In this document: positions 1 through 8,546 of the stretch, piece after piece
Numbering within the stretch: the first letter of the stretch is position 1
Layout of the letters: every line of letters begins with the position of its first letter
Program-made: the position numbers and the translations under genes
Assembly: GCF_023715145.1 (NCBI RefSeq)
Contig: NZ_JAMBNP010000009.1
Span: forward strand, 62,001-126,000
Source of the DNA: Paenibacillus glycanilyticus
GTDB lineage: Bacteria; Bacillota; Bacilli; Paenibacillales; Paenibacillaceae
DNA length: 64,000 nt
Reading direction: 5' to 3'
Notes under the pieces: model-generated
Told to the model about the DNA's origin: nothing
The model's input: only the letters and a program-made list of their open reading frames with translations
Database searches by the model: none

Positions 1-1
1 A

Positions 2-433
2 GATGTGCGAGGCTTTGTGCTTGGCGGACATGGCGACGATATGGTTCCGCTTGTGCGTTATTCGAACGTTGGCGGTATTCCGATCGAGAAGCTTATTCCG
101 GCTGACCGAATCGAAGCAATCGTGCAGCGTTCCCGTGTCGGCGGCGGCGAGATTGTTAATCTGCTTGGCAATGGCTCCGCTTATTACGCACCGGCAGCTT
201 CGCTTGTTCAAATGACGGAAGCGATTCTGAAGGATAAGAAACGGATCCTGCCAGTCATTGCTCTCCTTGAAGGCGAGTATGGATACAGCAATCTGTTCAT
301 GGGCGTGCCTACCATAATCGGCGGCGACGGCATTGAGAAGGTCATTGAGCTTGAGCTGACGGCGGAAGAAAAAGCGGCGCTGGACAAATCCGCAGAATCC
401 GTTCAAAATGTGATTAAGGTAGTAACAGGCTGA
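2..433 (+). CDS. mdh: malate dehydrogenase, C-terminal part (5' end outside window)
   Basis: C-terminal about 143 residues of an NAD-dependent malate dehydrogenase of the LDH-like type, which interconverts malate and oxaloacetate in the TCA cycle. The segment GGHGDDMVPLVRYS carries the family's catalytic histidine. It is followed by a substrate-loop region and the helix VQMTEAILKDKKRILPV, where family members read very similarly. The reading frame is open from base 2, so the gene begins upstream of the window. It ends at TGA 431-433 and is followed by a strong intrinsic terminator, so it closes its transcription unit. Confidence 0.93.
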   Translation, partial: DVRGFVLGGHGDDMVPLVRYSNVGGIPIEKLIPADRIEAIVQRSRVGGGEIVNLLGNGSAYYAPAASLVQMTEAILKDKKRILPVIALLEGEYGYSNLFMGVPTIIGGDGIEKVIELELTAEEKAALDKSAESVQNVIKVVTG

Positions 434-468
434 TCAACAGCCTTAAGTCTAATAAAGATTCGTTTGGG

Positions 469-505
469 AGGACCCTGACACTCAGCTGCCAGGGTCCTCA
501 TTTTG
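469..505 (+). terminator. intrinsic terminator after mdh
   Basis: A 9-bp stem, AGGACCCTG (469-477) pairing with CAGGGTCCT (490-498), is followed by a short T-rich stretch. It lies between mdh and recQ and separates the two transcription units. Confidence 0.8.
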
Positions 506-527
506 ATTTGAGGAAGGGGGAATACAC

Positions 528-2693
528 GTGCTGCAGCAAGCACGAAGCGAACTGAAAAGAGTATACGGGTATGATACGTTCCGTCCCGGACAAGAGGATA
601 TTATTGAAGGCATATTGGATGGACGCGATACGCTTGCGATTTTGCCGACCGGCGGAGGGAAGTCCATCTGTTTTCAGGTTCCGTCGCTGATCATGCCGGG
701 AACCTCAATCGTTATATCTCCATTAATCTCGCTAATGAAGGATCAGGTTGATACGCTCAACCGGCTTGGCGTGCCGGCGGCTTTTCTGAACAGCTCTCTT
801 GGAGCGGAGGAGTACCGGACCGTGCTGCGAAATGCGCTAAGGGGCGAATACAAGATGCTGTATGTGGCGCCGGAGCGGCTTGATGCTCCGATGTTTACAA
901 CCTTGTCCGAGCAGCTTCATATTCCGATGATTGCTATCGACGAGGCTCACTGCGTATCGCAATGGGGTCATGACTTCCGTCCAAGCTACCGGCAGCTGGC
1001 GGGCTGGATCGGGAAGATGCCTAACCGTCCCCTTGTTGCTGCCTTTACGGCGACGGCTACTCAGGAGGTAGCCGCGGATATTACAGCCATGCTTGGTCTG
1101 CGCGAGCCCAATGTGTTTGTTACCGGTTTTGCAAGACCAAATCTGTCCCTCTCTGTTGTAAGCGGCGGTGACAAGAAAAACTTCCTGCAGCAGTTCCTGC
1201 GCGAGCGCGAGGATCAATCCGGCATTATCTATACAGCTACCAGAAAAGAAGCGGAGCAGGTTCAGGAGCTGCTGGTTCGGAAAGGCATTACTGCGGGTAA
1301 ATATCATGGCGGGTTATCCGATACGGAGCGCGCGGATACGCAGGAACGCTTCAGGTTTGACGATATCCGAATCATGGTAGCGACTAATGCCTTCGGAATG
1401 GGCATCGATAAGCCCAATGTACGGTATGTCATCCATTGGCAGATGCCGGGAGATATCGAGTCTTACTACCAGGAAGCAGGGCGTGCCGGACGTGACGGCG
1501 AGGAAAGCGAATGCGTGCTGTTGTTTGAGCCGCAGGACGTGCAGGTGCAGCGATTCCTGATCGAGCAGGGCATGGGGGACGAGTACCGAAAATCGGTGCA
1601 GCTGTCCAAGCTTCATAACATGATGAATTACAGCCGTACACAGCGCTGCCTCCAGCAATATATCGTTGATTATTTCGGCGAGAAGGGGGTAGAGCCATGC
1701 GGGAAATGCAGTAACTGCCTCGATAAGAGCGAGCTGGTTGACCGAACGGCGGAAGCTCAGAAGGCGCTCTCCTGCGTCGGCAGGATGAAAGGGCGATTTG
1801 GCGTCACGATGGCAGCGAAGGTGCTTAAGGGGTCCAGAGACAAACGTCTTCTCGAATTTGGACTGGATCGTCTCACGACTTACGGGTTGTTCAACAACTG
1901 GCCGGAGAAGGAGATCGCTGATTGGCTGTACTGGCTTGTGGCGGAGGGGTACCTCCGGATGAGCGAAGGGCAATATCCGACCGTATCCCTTACAGCCAGT
2001 GCCCTGCCGGTACTGGAGGGCAAAGAGACGGTCATGCAGCGTCTGCGCACCGTTGTTCGCAGAAGTGCTTCAGGGGATGCGGGTGCTGCTTCTTCGCCAT
2101 TGTTCGATGCGCTCAAGCAATGGCGCAAAGAAGCTGCGGCAAGAGAAAACGTTCCTCCGTTTATGCTGTTCTTTGACGCCACGCTGAAGGAGCTGGCCGA
2201 TGTCCGGCCAGTGACGGAAGAGCAGCTGATGCAGACAAAAGGGATCGGCGCGGCTAAGGCAAGCAAGTACGGAGAAGAAGTGCTTGCGATAATTCAGTCG
2301 CATGCCGGAAGCGGCGGCAGTAGTCCCGCGGCCAATATCAGCGCCGTGACCAGACGGCCTGCAGTACGTCCGCCGGCATCTTCAGAGGAGACGCCAAGCC
2401 ACGTGATGACGCTGGAGCGGTTTAATGCCGGCTTGGAGACGGCCGCTATTGCCGAAGAGCGCGGACTTAGCCGGGTAACGATAGAGGGCCACCTGATCCG
2501 CTGCGCGGAGGAAGGGCATGAGCTCGATTGGAGCCGTGTTATCCCGGAGCAATATGAGGATCAGATCGTGCAGGTCATCCAGGAGATTGGGTCGGACAAG
2601 CTGCGCCCTATTAAGGATGCTTTGCCAGAAGAAGTAGACTATTTCGCAATTCATGGCGTAATTGCCAAGCACGGCTTTAAGACGAAATCTTGA
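528..2693 (+). CDS. recQ: ATP-dependent DNA helicase RecQ
   Basis: A 721-residue RecQ-family 3'-5' DNA helicase acting in recombination and fork repair. The Walker A motif TGGGKS is at residues 41-46 and the DEAH box at 138-141, followed by CVSQWGHDFRPSYRQL. The second RecA lobe ends with the QxxGRAGRDG motif. The RQC zinc cysteines appear near residue 390 (CGKCSNC), an HRDC domain near 530-600, and a C-terminal helix-turn-helix tail (about 630-715) as in long bacterial RecQ proteins. The start is GTG 528, chosen because GAAGGGGG lies at the right distance upstream. It appears to be monocistronic. Confidence 0.95.
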   Translation: MLQQARSELKRVYGYDTFRPGQEDIIEGILDGRDTLAILPTGGGKSICFQVPSLIMPGTSIVISPLISLMKDQVDTLNRLGVPAAFLNSSLGAEEYRTVLRNALRGEYKMLYVAPERLDAPMFTTLSEQLHIPMIAIDEAHCVSQWGHDFRPSYRQLAGWIGKMPNRPLVAAFTATATQEVAADITAMLGLREPNVFVTGFARPNLSLSVVSGGDKKNFLQQFLREREDQSGIIYTATRKEAEQVQELLVRKGITAGKYHGGLSDTERADTQERFRFDDIRIMVATNAFGMGIDKPNVRYVIHWQMPGDIESYYQEAGRAGRDGEESECVLLFEPQDVQVQRFLIEQGMGDEYRKSVQLSKLHNMMNYSRTQRCLQQYIVDYFGEKGVEPCGKCSNCLDKSELVDRTAEAQKALSCVGRMKGRFGVTMAAKVLKGSRDKRLLEFGLDRLTTYGLFNNWPEKEIADWLYWLVAEGYLRMSEGQYPTVSLTASALPVLEGKETVMQRLRTVVRRSASGDAGAASSPLFDALKQWRKEAAARENVPPFMLFFDATLKELADVRPVTEEQLMQTKGIGAAKASKYGEEVLAIIQSHAGSGGSSPAANISAVTRRPAVRPPASSEETPSHVMTLERFNAGLETAAIAEERGLSRVTIEGHLIRCAEEGHELDWSRVIPEQYEDQIVQVIQEIGSDKLRPIKDALPEEVDYFAIHGVIAKHGFKTKS

Positions 2694-2741
2694 ACATTGC
2701 CGGAAATGCTTTTGAAATGCCGGAAACTCAAGGGTTGTGCT

Positions 2742-2770
2742 TTGTGTTTCAGACAGGCATTTAGTATACT
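2742..2770 (+). promoter_or_regulatory. probable sigma-A promoter for the small membrane protein
   Basis: TTGTGT (2742-2747), a 17-bp spacer, then TATACT (2765-2770). It lies about 36 bp before the start codon at 2807, in the only gap between recQ and that gene. Confidence 0.5.
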
Positions 2771-2806
2771 TATTGGTAGATTACGCATATGCAGGAGGTT
2801 TTTTTA

Positions 2807-3232
2807 ATGAATGATGTGTTTTTCTTTTTACACTTGCTAGGGGCAGTTGGAATGGGCTTTTATATCGTTCTTCCGATTATGATCGGAAAAGCGACAAAGC
2901 TTGCCGGCCTTGGCCAAGGCGGATTGGCTGACGGTCTTGTATCGGCAAACCGTATTGTGCAGTATGCGCTTATTATCCAGCTGCTCACGGGCGGGTACAT
3001 GATGTCGCAGGCCGATTATTCGGTTGCCTGGATGATTATCATCACGGTGTTGTTCCTGGCTATCGCAGCGATCTCCGGCATTATGTCGAAGCCGCTGAAA
3101 CGCATCGTGTCGTCGATCCAGGATGGACAAAGCGCAACGGGCCATATCGCCAAAGCCCGCATATTCAGCTTGATCGTATTGATTCTGTATGTAGTTGTCA
3201 TCTATTTCATGGCATTCCCTATGTACGAATAA
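2807..3232 (+). CDS. small integral membrane protein, function unknown
   Basis: A 141-residue protein with four predicted membrane helices (approximately residues 3-25, 47-65, 73-95 and 117-137). The loops are short and include the basic segment KPLKRIVSS. The start at 2807 is preferred over an in-frame ATG at 2789 because GGAGG lies just upstream of 2807. No catalytic motif is recognisable. It resembles small DUF-type membrane proteins of Bacillales, but I cannot name a family with certainty. Its stop codon is followed almost immediately by a tandem hairpin array that leads into the downstream sugar kinase gene, so read-through into that gene is possible. Confidence 0.75.
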   Translation: MNDVFFFLHLLGAVGMGFYIVLPIMIGKATKLAGLGQGGLADGLVSANRIVQYALIIQLLTGGYMMSQADYSVAWMIIITVLFLAIAAISGIMSKPLKRIVSSIQDGQSATGHIAKARIFSLIVLILYVVVIYFMAFPMYE

Positions 3233-3236
3233 TTCT

Positions 3237-3381
3237 TTAGGTTAATGCTTACGAAGCAAGATTTATCACATTCGTGATAAATCTTAGGTTAATGCTTACG
3301 AAGTAAGATTTATCACATTCGTGATAAATCTTAGGTTAATGCTTACGAAGCAAGATTTATCACATTCGTGATAAATCTTTT
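3237..3381 (+). repeat. tandem hairpin array A, three 47-bp units, upstream of the sugar kinase
   Basis: Three units with an exact 47-bp period (cores begin at 3245, 3292 and 3339). Each starts TTAGGTTA, then the mini-palindrome TGCTTACGAAGCA, then an 11-bp hairpin AGATTTATCAC-ATTC-GTGATAAATCT. Unit 2 differs by one base (AAGTA), which keeps a G-U pair. The last unit ends in TTTT and runs directly into the SD AGGGGG (3382-3387) of the next gene. The array starts four bases after the preceding stop codon. It belongs to the same family as the arrays near 39.6, 43.2 and 45.2 kb. Confidence 0.95.
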
Positions 3382-3395
3382 AGGGGGAGAAGAAC

Positions 3396-4349
3396 GTGCA
3401 TCAATCACCAGACGTGGTAACCTTCGGGGAAGCAATGGCATTGTTTATGCCGCAGGAGCACAAATCGCTGGAACGGGCAACAACGCTCGAGCAAGGCTTC
3501 GGCGGCGCGGAAAGTAATGTTGCAATCGGGCTGGCAAGACTAGGCTGCTCGGTTGGCTGGTTCGGGGCGCTTGGTAATGATCCGTTCGGCCGCATGATCG
3601 TGAAAACGCTTCGAGGAGAAGGCGTCGACGTCTCGCGCGTCAAGCATAGCGACGAGGCTTCGACAGGGATGATGTTCCGCGAGCAGGTAGCCGGCCGCCT
3701 TGCCGTCCACTATTACCGCAAACATTCGGCAGCAAGCCGCATGGCCCCTGAGGAGCTGGATGAGGAGTATATCCGCGGGGCAAAGCTGCTTCATGTTACG
3801 GGCATTACTACGGCTCTTAGCGAGAGCGCCAAGCAAACGGTGCTTCGTGCGGTTCAGATCGCCAAAGAGGCAGGCGTGAAGATCTGTTTTGACCCGAATC
3901 TGCGGCTTAAGCTATGGTCGATTGAAGAAGCGCGCGAGGTGCTTCTGCCGCTGGCCGAAGCAGCGGACTACTTCCTTCCTGGCTGGGATGAGCTGAAGCT
4001 GTTGTACCAGACGGATGATTACGAGGAAGTAAAGGCGAAGCTGCAGCAGCTGAAAGCCGTGACCGTTATAAAAGGACTTGGGGATACAACGGTTGTGCTG
4101 GAAAACGAAGAGGAAGTCAGCGTTCCGTTCTATCCGGCAGAGAAAGTTGTTGACACGGTTGGAGCAGGGGACGGCTTCTGTGCCGGCTTCCTGGCTGGCT
4201 TGATGAAAGGCATGACACCGGTGGAGGCTGTTGGGCTTGCCAGCATCAACGGTTCGCTGGTCGTACAAATGCGCGGCGACTGGGAGGCGCTTCCGGAGTG
4301 GACGGCAGTCGAACAGCGCATGTCCGCTAAAGCGTGGGTGGAGCGATAA
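3396..4349 (+). CDS. kdgK: PfkB-family sugar kinase, probable 2-dehydro-3-deoxygluconokinase
   Basis: A 317-residue ribokinase/PfkB kinase. The N-terminal segment VVTFGEAMALFMP and GFGGAESNVAIGLARLG bind sugar. The C-terminal signature DTVGAGDGFCAGF (about residues 251-263) carries the catalytic Asp and the anion hole. Overall sequence resembles KdgK enzymes that phosphorylate 2-keto-3-deoxygluconate in pectin and glucuronate breakdown, but the substrate is inferred from family resemblance. The start is GTG 3396 behind AGGGGGAG. The gene is preceded by hairpin array A and followed two bases later by a DeoR-type regulator, so the two are almost certainly co-transcribed. Confidence 0.82.
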   Translation: MHQSPDVVTFGEAMALFMPQEHKSLERATTLEQGFGGAESNVAIGLARLGCSVGWFGALGNDPFGRMIVKTLRGEGVDVSRVKHSDEASTGMMFREQVAGRLAVHYYRKHSAASRMAPEELDEEYIRGAKLLHVTGITTALSESAKQTVLRAVQIAKEAGVKICFDPNLRLKLWSIEEAREVLLPLAEAADYFLPGWDELKLLYQTDDYEEVKAKLQQLKAVTVIKGLGDTTVVLENEEEVSVPFYPAEKVVDTVGAGDGFCAGFLAGLMKGMTPVEAVGLASINGSLVVQMRGDWEALPEWTAVEQRMSAKAWVER

Positions 4350-4351
4350 CA

Positions 4352-5149
4352 ATGGTTGATTCGAACGTTTCCGGGTCCAAGGGGCAGCGCCGCCGGGAAG
4401 CGATACTGCAGCTGCTCAAGCAGCAAGGACGCATTACGATTCAAGAGCTGGTGGAACGCTTTGATTGCTCGGAGGCAACGGCAAGACGCGACCTGGAGCA
4501 GATGGAAGCCGCATATCCGATTATCCGGACTATCGGCGGCGCAATGTATGACGGCATGAATACGGTCCGTGACACGGCGTTTGCGGAGCGGGAAGGGCTG
4601 TCGTACTTGGAGAAGGAGCGTATCGCTGCCAAAGCGGCTTCGCTGGTCGAAGACGGCGATGTCATTGGCTTGTCGGGCGGAACGACGAATTACCTTCTTG
4701 CCAAGCTGCTTAAGCTGAGAAGCGGGATTACCGTTGTGACCAATGCCGTCAATATTGCGATGGAGCTAGCGGGCAGCAGTGTCCAGGTTGTAGTGACGGG
4801 CGGCATTATGCGCCATAACAGCTTTGAGCTTTGCGGCCCCCTCGGCGAGGGGATGGTCGCACATCTGAATATCGGAAAAATGTTTATCGGCGTTGACGGC
4901 GTGTCGGCCTCGGGAGGCATTACGACTTACTCCGAACAGGAAGCTCAGATTGCGAAGGCGCTTATCAAGCGGTCACATACGACGTATGCCGTTTTCGACC
5001 AGACGAAGGTCGGCAAAACTTCGCTGTTCTCGATCGCGGCTTTACCCGAGCTGCAAGCTTTTATTACAGATCTTCCGCTAACCGGAGATCTGGCGGATAA
5101 AGCCGAGCAGCATCATATCGTTGTCCATGTAGCGGACAAGCCGGAATGA
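4352..5149 (+). CDS. DeoR/GlpR-family transcriptional regulator
   Basis: A 265-residue repressor-type protein. The N-terminal DeoR helix-turn-helix spans about residues 10-65 (ITIQELVERFDCSEATARRD). The C-terminal sugar-phosphate sensor domain has the typical LSGGTT, VVTNAV and FDQTKVGK segments. The start at 4352 lies two bases after the kinase stop, with GGTGGAG upstream. Co-transcription with the sugar kinase suggests that it senses a phosphorylated sugar from that pathway. It could also act on the convergent nagBA operon, but nothing in the sequence shows this. It ends at a strong bidirectional terminator. Confidence 0.88.
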   Translation: MVDSNVSGSKGQRRREAILQLLKQQGRITIQELVERFDCSEATARRDLEQMEAAYPIIRTIGGAMYDGMNTVRDTAFAEREGLSYLEKERIAAKAASLVEDGDVIGLSGGTTNYLLAKLLKLRSGITVVTNAVNIAMELAGSSVQVVVTGGIMRHNSFELCGPLGEGMVAHLNIGKMFIGVDGVSASGGITTYSEQEAQIAKALIKRSHTTYAVFDQTKVGKTSLFSIAALPELQAFITDLPLTGDLADKAEQHHIVVHVADKPE

Positions 5150-5150
5150 A

Positions 5151-5195
5151 AGAAGAGCGGTTGAAGGGGAGAATTTCCCTTTCAACCGCTCTTCT
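5151..5195. terminator. bidirectional terminator between deoR-type gene and nagA
   Basis: A near-perfect stem of about 19 bp, AGAAGAGCGGTTGAA(A)GGG against CCCTTTCAACCGCTCTTCT, sits between two convergent genes. It can serve both. Confidence 0.85.
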
Positions 5196-5196
5196 A

Positions 5197-6378
5197 TTAT
5201 TCCGCCGAATAAACCTGACTGCCATTTACCCAAGTCGACAGCACCTTGCTGAAATCCGGTGCGGCGAGCACGAGGTCGGCTCGTTTGCCTACCGCGATTG
5301 AGCCCGTATGCCCGAACAATCCAAGCTGTCTGGCCGGATTGGCGCTGGCATAACGGCTGATCTCATTCACGGTGAGCCCGGAATGTTCTGCCATATACCG
5401 GAAAGCGTTGATCATGGTTAAGCTGCTTCCGGCCAAATTGCCTTCCTGCAGCCTTGCTACTCCGCCTTCTACAATGACGGGCAATCCTCCCAGATCGTAC
5501 AGACCGTCCGGTCTGCCTGCCGCCGAGATGGCGTCCGTGATCAGAATAAGCTTGTCTGATGGCTTGGAGGAGGCAAGCAGCCTGATGGCCCCCGGATGGA
5601 CATGATGGCCGTCGGCAATAAGCTCTGCGTAAATCCGGTCATCGGTCAGAACGGCTCCTACGGTACCCGGCTCGCGGTGATGAAGAGGGCGCATCGCGTT
5701 ATAAGTGTGAACGGCATGCGTAAGCCCGGCTTCCGCTGCCTGCGTCATGACCTCGAATGTCGCGTCGGTATGACCGCATGCCACCACAATGTTATGGCTG
5801 GACAGCCATTTGATCGCGTCGATGGCGCCTTCATTCTCCGGGGCTAGGGTCAGGAGCTTCAGAATGCCCGGGTAGCGCTCTGTCCAATCCTGCAGCCAGT
5901 CAAGTCGCGGAGGGGAGAGGAAAGCGGGATTCTGGGCGCCGATCCATTTCAGGCTGATGAACGGCCCTTCGAGATGGATCCCAAGCAGCTCTGCGTAACG
6001 CATCTCTTTATTCATATAAGAACGGGTCGCTTGAAATACAGCTTCGATGGCTTCCCGGGAAGCCGTTACCGTCGTGGCGAGCATTCCTGTCGTGCCTTGT
6101 GAAGCGTGGAACTTCGTTATCGTATCGTAGCTTTCCTCGCTGGCATCCATAAAGTCGCCGCCGAATCCGCCATGCACGTGAACGTCGATAAAGCCGGGAA
6201 GCAGCCAGGCGCCTTGTCCGTTCAGGACATGATCCGCGCCATAGGTCTCTTCTTCCTTCTCTTCGATAATACGGATAATCCTGCCGTCGTTAATCAGCAC
6301 GCTGCCATTGGTTACCCGGTCTTCCAAAACAACTTTTACATTATGGATGAGCAGCGATTTGCCGTCGTGTTGTCCCAT
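5197..6378 (-). CDS. nagA: N-acetylglucosamine-6-phosphate deacetylase
   Basis: A 393-residue amidohydrolase that deacetylates GlcNAc-6-P to glucosamine-6-P during amino-sugar use and cell-wall recycling. The metal-binding motif GFIDVHVHGGFGGDFMDA is near residues 57-74. The conserved segments HLEGPF, GHTDAT, HTYNAM and LITDAISAAG follow, with the catalytic Asp in the last. The start ATG overlaps the nagB stop (TAATG), giving tight translational coupling. The order nagB-nagA is a standard amino-sugar operon. Confidence 0.95.
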   Translation of the reverse strand: MGQHDGKSLLIHNVKVVLEDRVTNGSVLINDGRIIRIIEEKEEETYGADHVLNGQGAWLLPGFIDVHVHGGFGGDFMDASEESYDTITKFHASQGTTGMLATTVTASREAIEAVFQATRSYMNKEMRYAELLGIHLEGPFISLKWIGAQNPAFLSPPRLDWLQDWTERYPGILKLLTLAPENEGAIDAIKWLSSHNIVVACGHTDATFEVMTQAAEAGLTHAVHTYNAMRPLHHREPGTVGAVLTDDRIYAELIADGHHVHPGAIRLLASSKPSDKLILITDAISAAGRPDGLYDLGGLPVIVEGGVARLQEGNLAGSSLTMINAFRYMAEHSGLTVNEISRYASANPARQLGLFGHTGSIAVGKRADLVLAAPDFSKVLSTWVNGSQVYSAE

Positions 6379-7103
6379 TACCCCAACATCCTTCCTGCCT
6401 CGCGGTCAAGAAGCACGGTTACGCGCGGATGTGTCTGCAACAGGGATGCCGGTACCTCCGTTGTAATAGGTCCTGTTAATGCTTGTTTGACAATATCCGC
6501 TTTATCCGCGCCGCGTACCACAAGAACAATCGAATTTGCTTTCAAGATTGAGCCGACGCCCATGGTGATTGCGTATTCCGGTACTTCGTCCATGCTCTCG
6601 AAGAATCTCGCATTAGCTTCGCGAGTCGCTTCTTTCAGCTTCACGACATGGGTGCCGCCCGATAAAGCATGATCAGGTTCATTAAAGCCGATATGACCGT
6701 TATGGCCAAGACCAAGCAGTTGAACATCAACTTGCCCCTCCAGCAGCATGCGGTCGTAATTTGCGCATTCGGCATCCAAATCTTCGGCCATGCCGTTCGG
6801 GAGAAAGGTATGCGTATCCGGAATATCAATATGAGCGAATAGATGCTTGTTCATGTAATAAGCGTAGCTTTGATTATTATAAGGTTTAAGACCGACATAT
6901 TCGTCAAGATTAAATGTTGTAACATCCGCGAAGGAAACTTCGCCCTTCCGGTATTTCTCTACCATTTTGGCATAAATGCCTACGGGTGTCGATCCTGTTG
7001 CAAGTCCTAGTACGGCATTACTCTTTGCTTTGACGGTATCGATAAAAAGATCGGCCGCAAAGGCGTCCAGTTCTAATTGTGTATCAAAAATTCGTACGTT
7101 CAT
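6378..7103 (-). CDS. nagB: glucosamine-6-phosphate deaminase
   Basis: A 241-residue isomerase/deaminase converting glucosamine-6-P to fructose-6-P and ammonia. Diagnostic segments are LGLATGSTPVGIYAKM near residue 33, FNLDEYVGL (catalytic Asp), GLGHNGHIGFNEP (catalytic His/Glu region) and the late ITMGVGSIL. It is the first gene of the nagBA operon and its stop overlaps the nagA start by one base. The upstream region is AT-rich with two direct repeats that could be an operator. Confidence 0.95.
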   Translation of the reverse strand: MNVRIFDTQLELDAFAADLFIDTVKAKSNAVLGLATGSTPVGIYAKMVEKYRKGEVSFADVTTFNLDEYVGLKPYNNQSYAYYMNKHLFAHIDIPDTHTFLPNGMAEDLDAECANYDRMLLEGQVDVQLLGLGHNGHIGFNEPDHALSGGTHVVKLKEATREANARFFESMDEVPEYAITMGVGSILKANSIVLVVRGADKADIVKQALTGPITTEVPASLLQTHPRVTVLLDREAGRMLG

Positions 7104-7150
7104 GGAAGATGCCCCCTCAATCGCATTTGATTCTATTCTAATTTATTATA

Positions 7151-7200
7151 TTCATTTTAACAACAAAATTGATTGTAAATTTCATTTTAATGATTGTAAA
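7151..7200 (-). promoter_or_regulatory. AT-rich nagB control region with direct repeats
   Basis: TGATTGTAAA occurs at 7170-7179 and again at 7191-7200. Each copy is preceded by TTCATTTTAA (7151-7160, 7181-7190). The 21-bp phasing puts both copies on one face of the DNA. The region lies upstream of nagB on the minus strand and also upstream of fni on the plus strand. Operator function is inferred from position and phasing only. Confidence 0.35.
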
Positions 7201-7365
7201 CGTCAAAATTACGATCTATGGATGTTCCGTCCTTGCTCCACTCCAGACCGCTGGGTTATGATGAACAAAAGTATTTTCGCAAAGCTTGAAGCTTATGTTA
7301 AGATGCCCAAAGCATCGGCATATAAGCAGGAAAGGTTGGCTATACAAATAGGAGGATTGCCCTAT

Positions 7366-8436
7366 ATGACAGTAGAGCAAATATCGGGGGCAAGCGCTTC
7401 CACATCGAAACGCAAAAGCGAGCATATCCGCATATGCCTGCAGGAGAACGTGGCCGGGGAAGGGATCGATACGGGGTTTGAGCAACTGCGCTTCCGCCAT
7501 AATGCTCTTCCGGAAATTGCGTTTGACGACGTGCTGCTGGATACCGAGTGGCTGGGTCGGCAAATGCGTACGCCGCTGCTCGTCAGTTCGATGACAGGAG
7601 GCACAAGCGAAGCCGGCGCGATTAACAGGCGCTTGGCAGAGGCGGCAGAAACCCAAGGCTGGGCGATTGGACTTGGTTCGATGCGCGCCGCAATTGAACA
7701 AGAGGAATTGGCGGCTTCCTTTTATATAAGAGATATTGCTCCATCCGTGCCTGTGATCGCTAATCTCGGAGCTGTTCAGCTTAATTACGGATATGGCGTG
7801 GAGGCATGCCGAAGAGCGGTGGAAATCGCGGAAGCCGATGCGCTGGTGCTTCATTTAAACAGCATGCAGGAAGTATTCCAGCCGGAAGGCGATACCAACT
7901 TCCGTGATTTGCTGCCTCGGATTGAGGAAGTATGCCGGTCTCTGTCAGTACCGGTTGGCATTAAGGAAGTTGGCTGGGGAATTGACGCCGATACGGCTGC
8001 GGCTCTCGCTTCGGCGGGTGCAGCCTTTATTGATGTGGCAGGGGCAGGAGGCACGTCCTGGAGCCAGGTCGAGAAGTACCGGCAGAATGATCCGATGCGC
8101 AGATTGGCGGCGGAAGCTTTTGCCGGCTGGGGAATTCCGACCGCGCAGAGCATTATGGAGGTGAAAGAGCGGCTGCCGCATATCCCGGTTGTTGCAAGCG
8201 GCGGATTGCAGCACGGGGTAGATGCAGCCAAATCCATTGCGCTTGGAGCGGATATAGCGGGCTTTGGCCGCGCCCTTCTTCCTCGGGCCGCAAACGATGA
8301 TACAAAGGTATCGGTTGAACAGTTAATTGAGCAATTCGAGCGTATTGAATTCGAGCTGCGTGCGGCAATGTTCGGCATAGGCGCTGCAACGATTACCGAA
8401 CTTCAACATACAAGCCGTCTTATTCCAGCGCGTTAA
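7366..8436 (+). CDS. fni: type II isopentenyl-diphosphate delta-isomerase
   Basis: A 356-residue FMN- and NAD(P)H-dependent IPP isomerase (IDI-2) that interconverts IPP and DMAPP for isoprenoid synthesis. Family segments visible are RHNALPEIAFDDV near the N terminus, SSMTGG (flavin binding), ANLGAVQLNYG, LHLNSMQE and the late ASGGLQHGVDAAKSIALGAD. The start at 7366 has AGGAGG at 7350-7355. Because ispG of the MEP pathway is also in this window, the enzyme probably balances the IPP/DMAPP pool made by MEP rather than serving a mevalonate pathway. Confidence 0.93.
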   Translation: MTVEQISGASASTSKRKSEHIRICLQENVAGEGIDTGFEQLRFRHNALPEIAFDDVLLDTEWLGRQMRTPLLVSSMTGGTSEAGAINRRLAEAAETQGWAIGLGSMRAAIEQEELAASFYIRDIAPSVPVIANLGAVQLNYGYGVEACRRAVEIAEADALVLHLNSMQEVFQPEGDTNFRDLLPRIEEVCRSLSVPVGIKEVGWGIDADTAAALASAGAAFIDVAGAGGTSWSQVEKYRQNDPMRRLAAEAFAGWGIPTAQSIMEVKERLPHIPVVASGGLQHGVDAAKSIALGADIAGFGRALLPRAANDDTKVSVEQLIEQFERIEFELRAAMFGIGAATITELQHTSRLIPAR

Positions 8437-8546
8437 TCAAGTAAGCCCGGCAAGTTAAGCGAATACTAGACTGTCGGGAATCATTGCGCTGGTCGAGTGG
8501 TAGGAGTAGCTTCGGCTAGGATTTAGTAAGGGAGGGCACAGCATCC

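Noticed and set aside
3237..3381. CRISPR array
   Set aside because: The units are fully identical tandem copies without unique spacers, contain strong hairpins and have no cas genes near.
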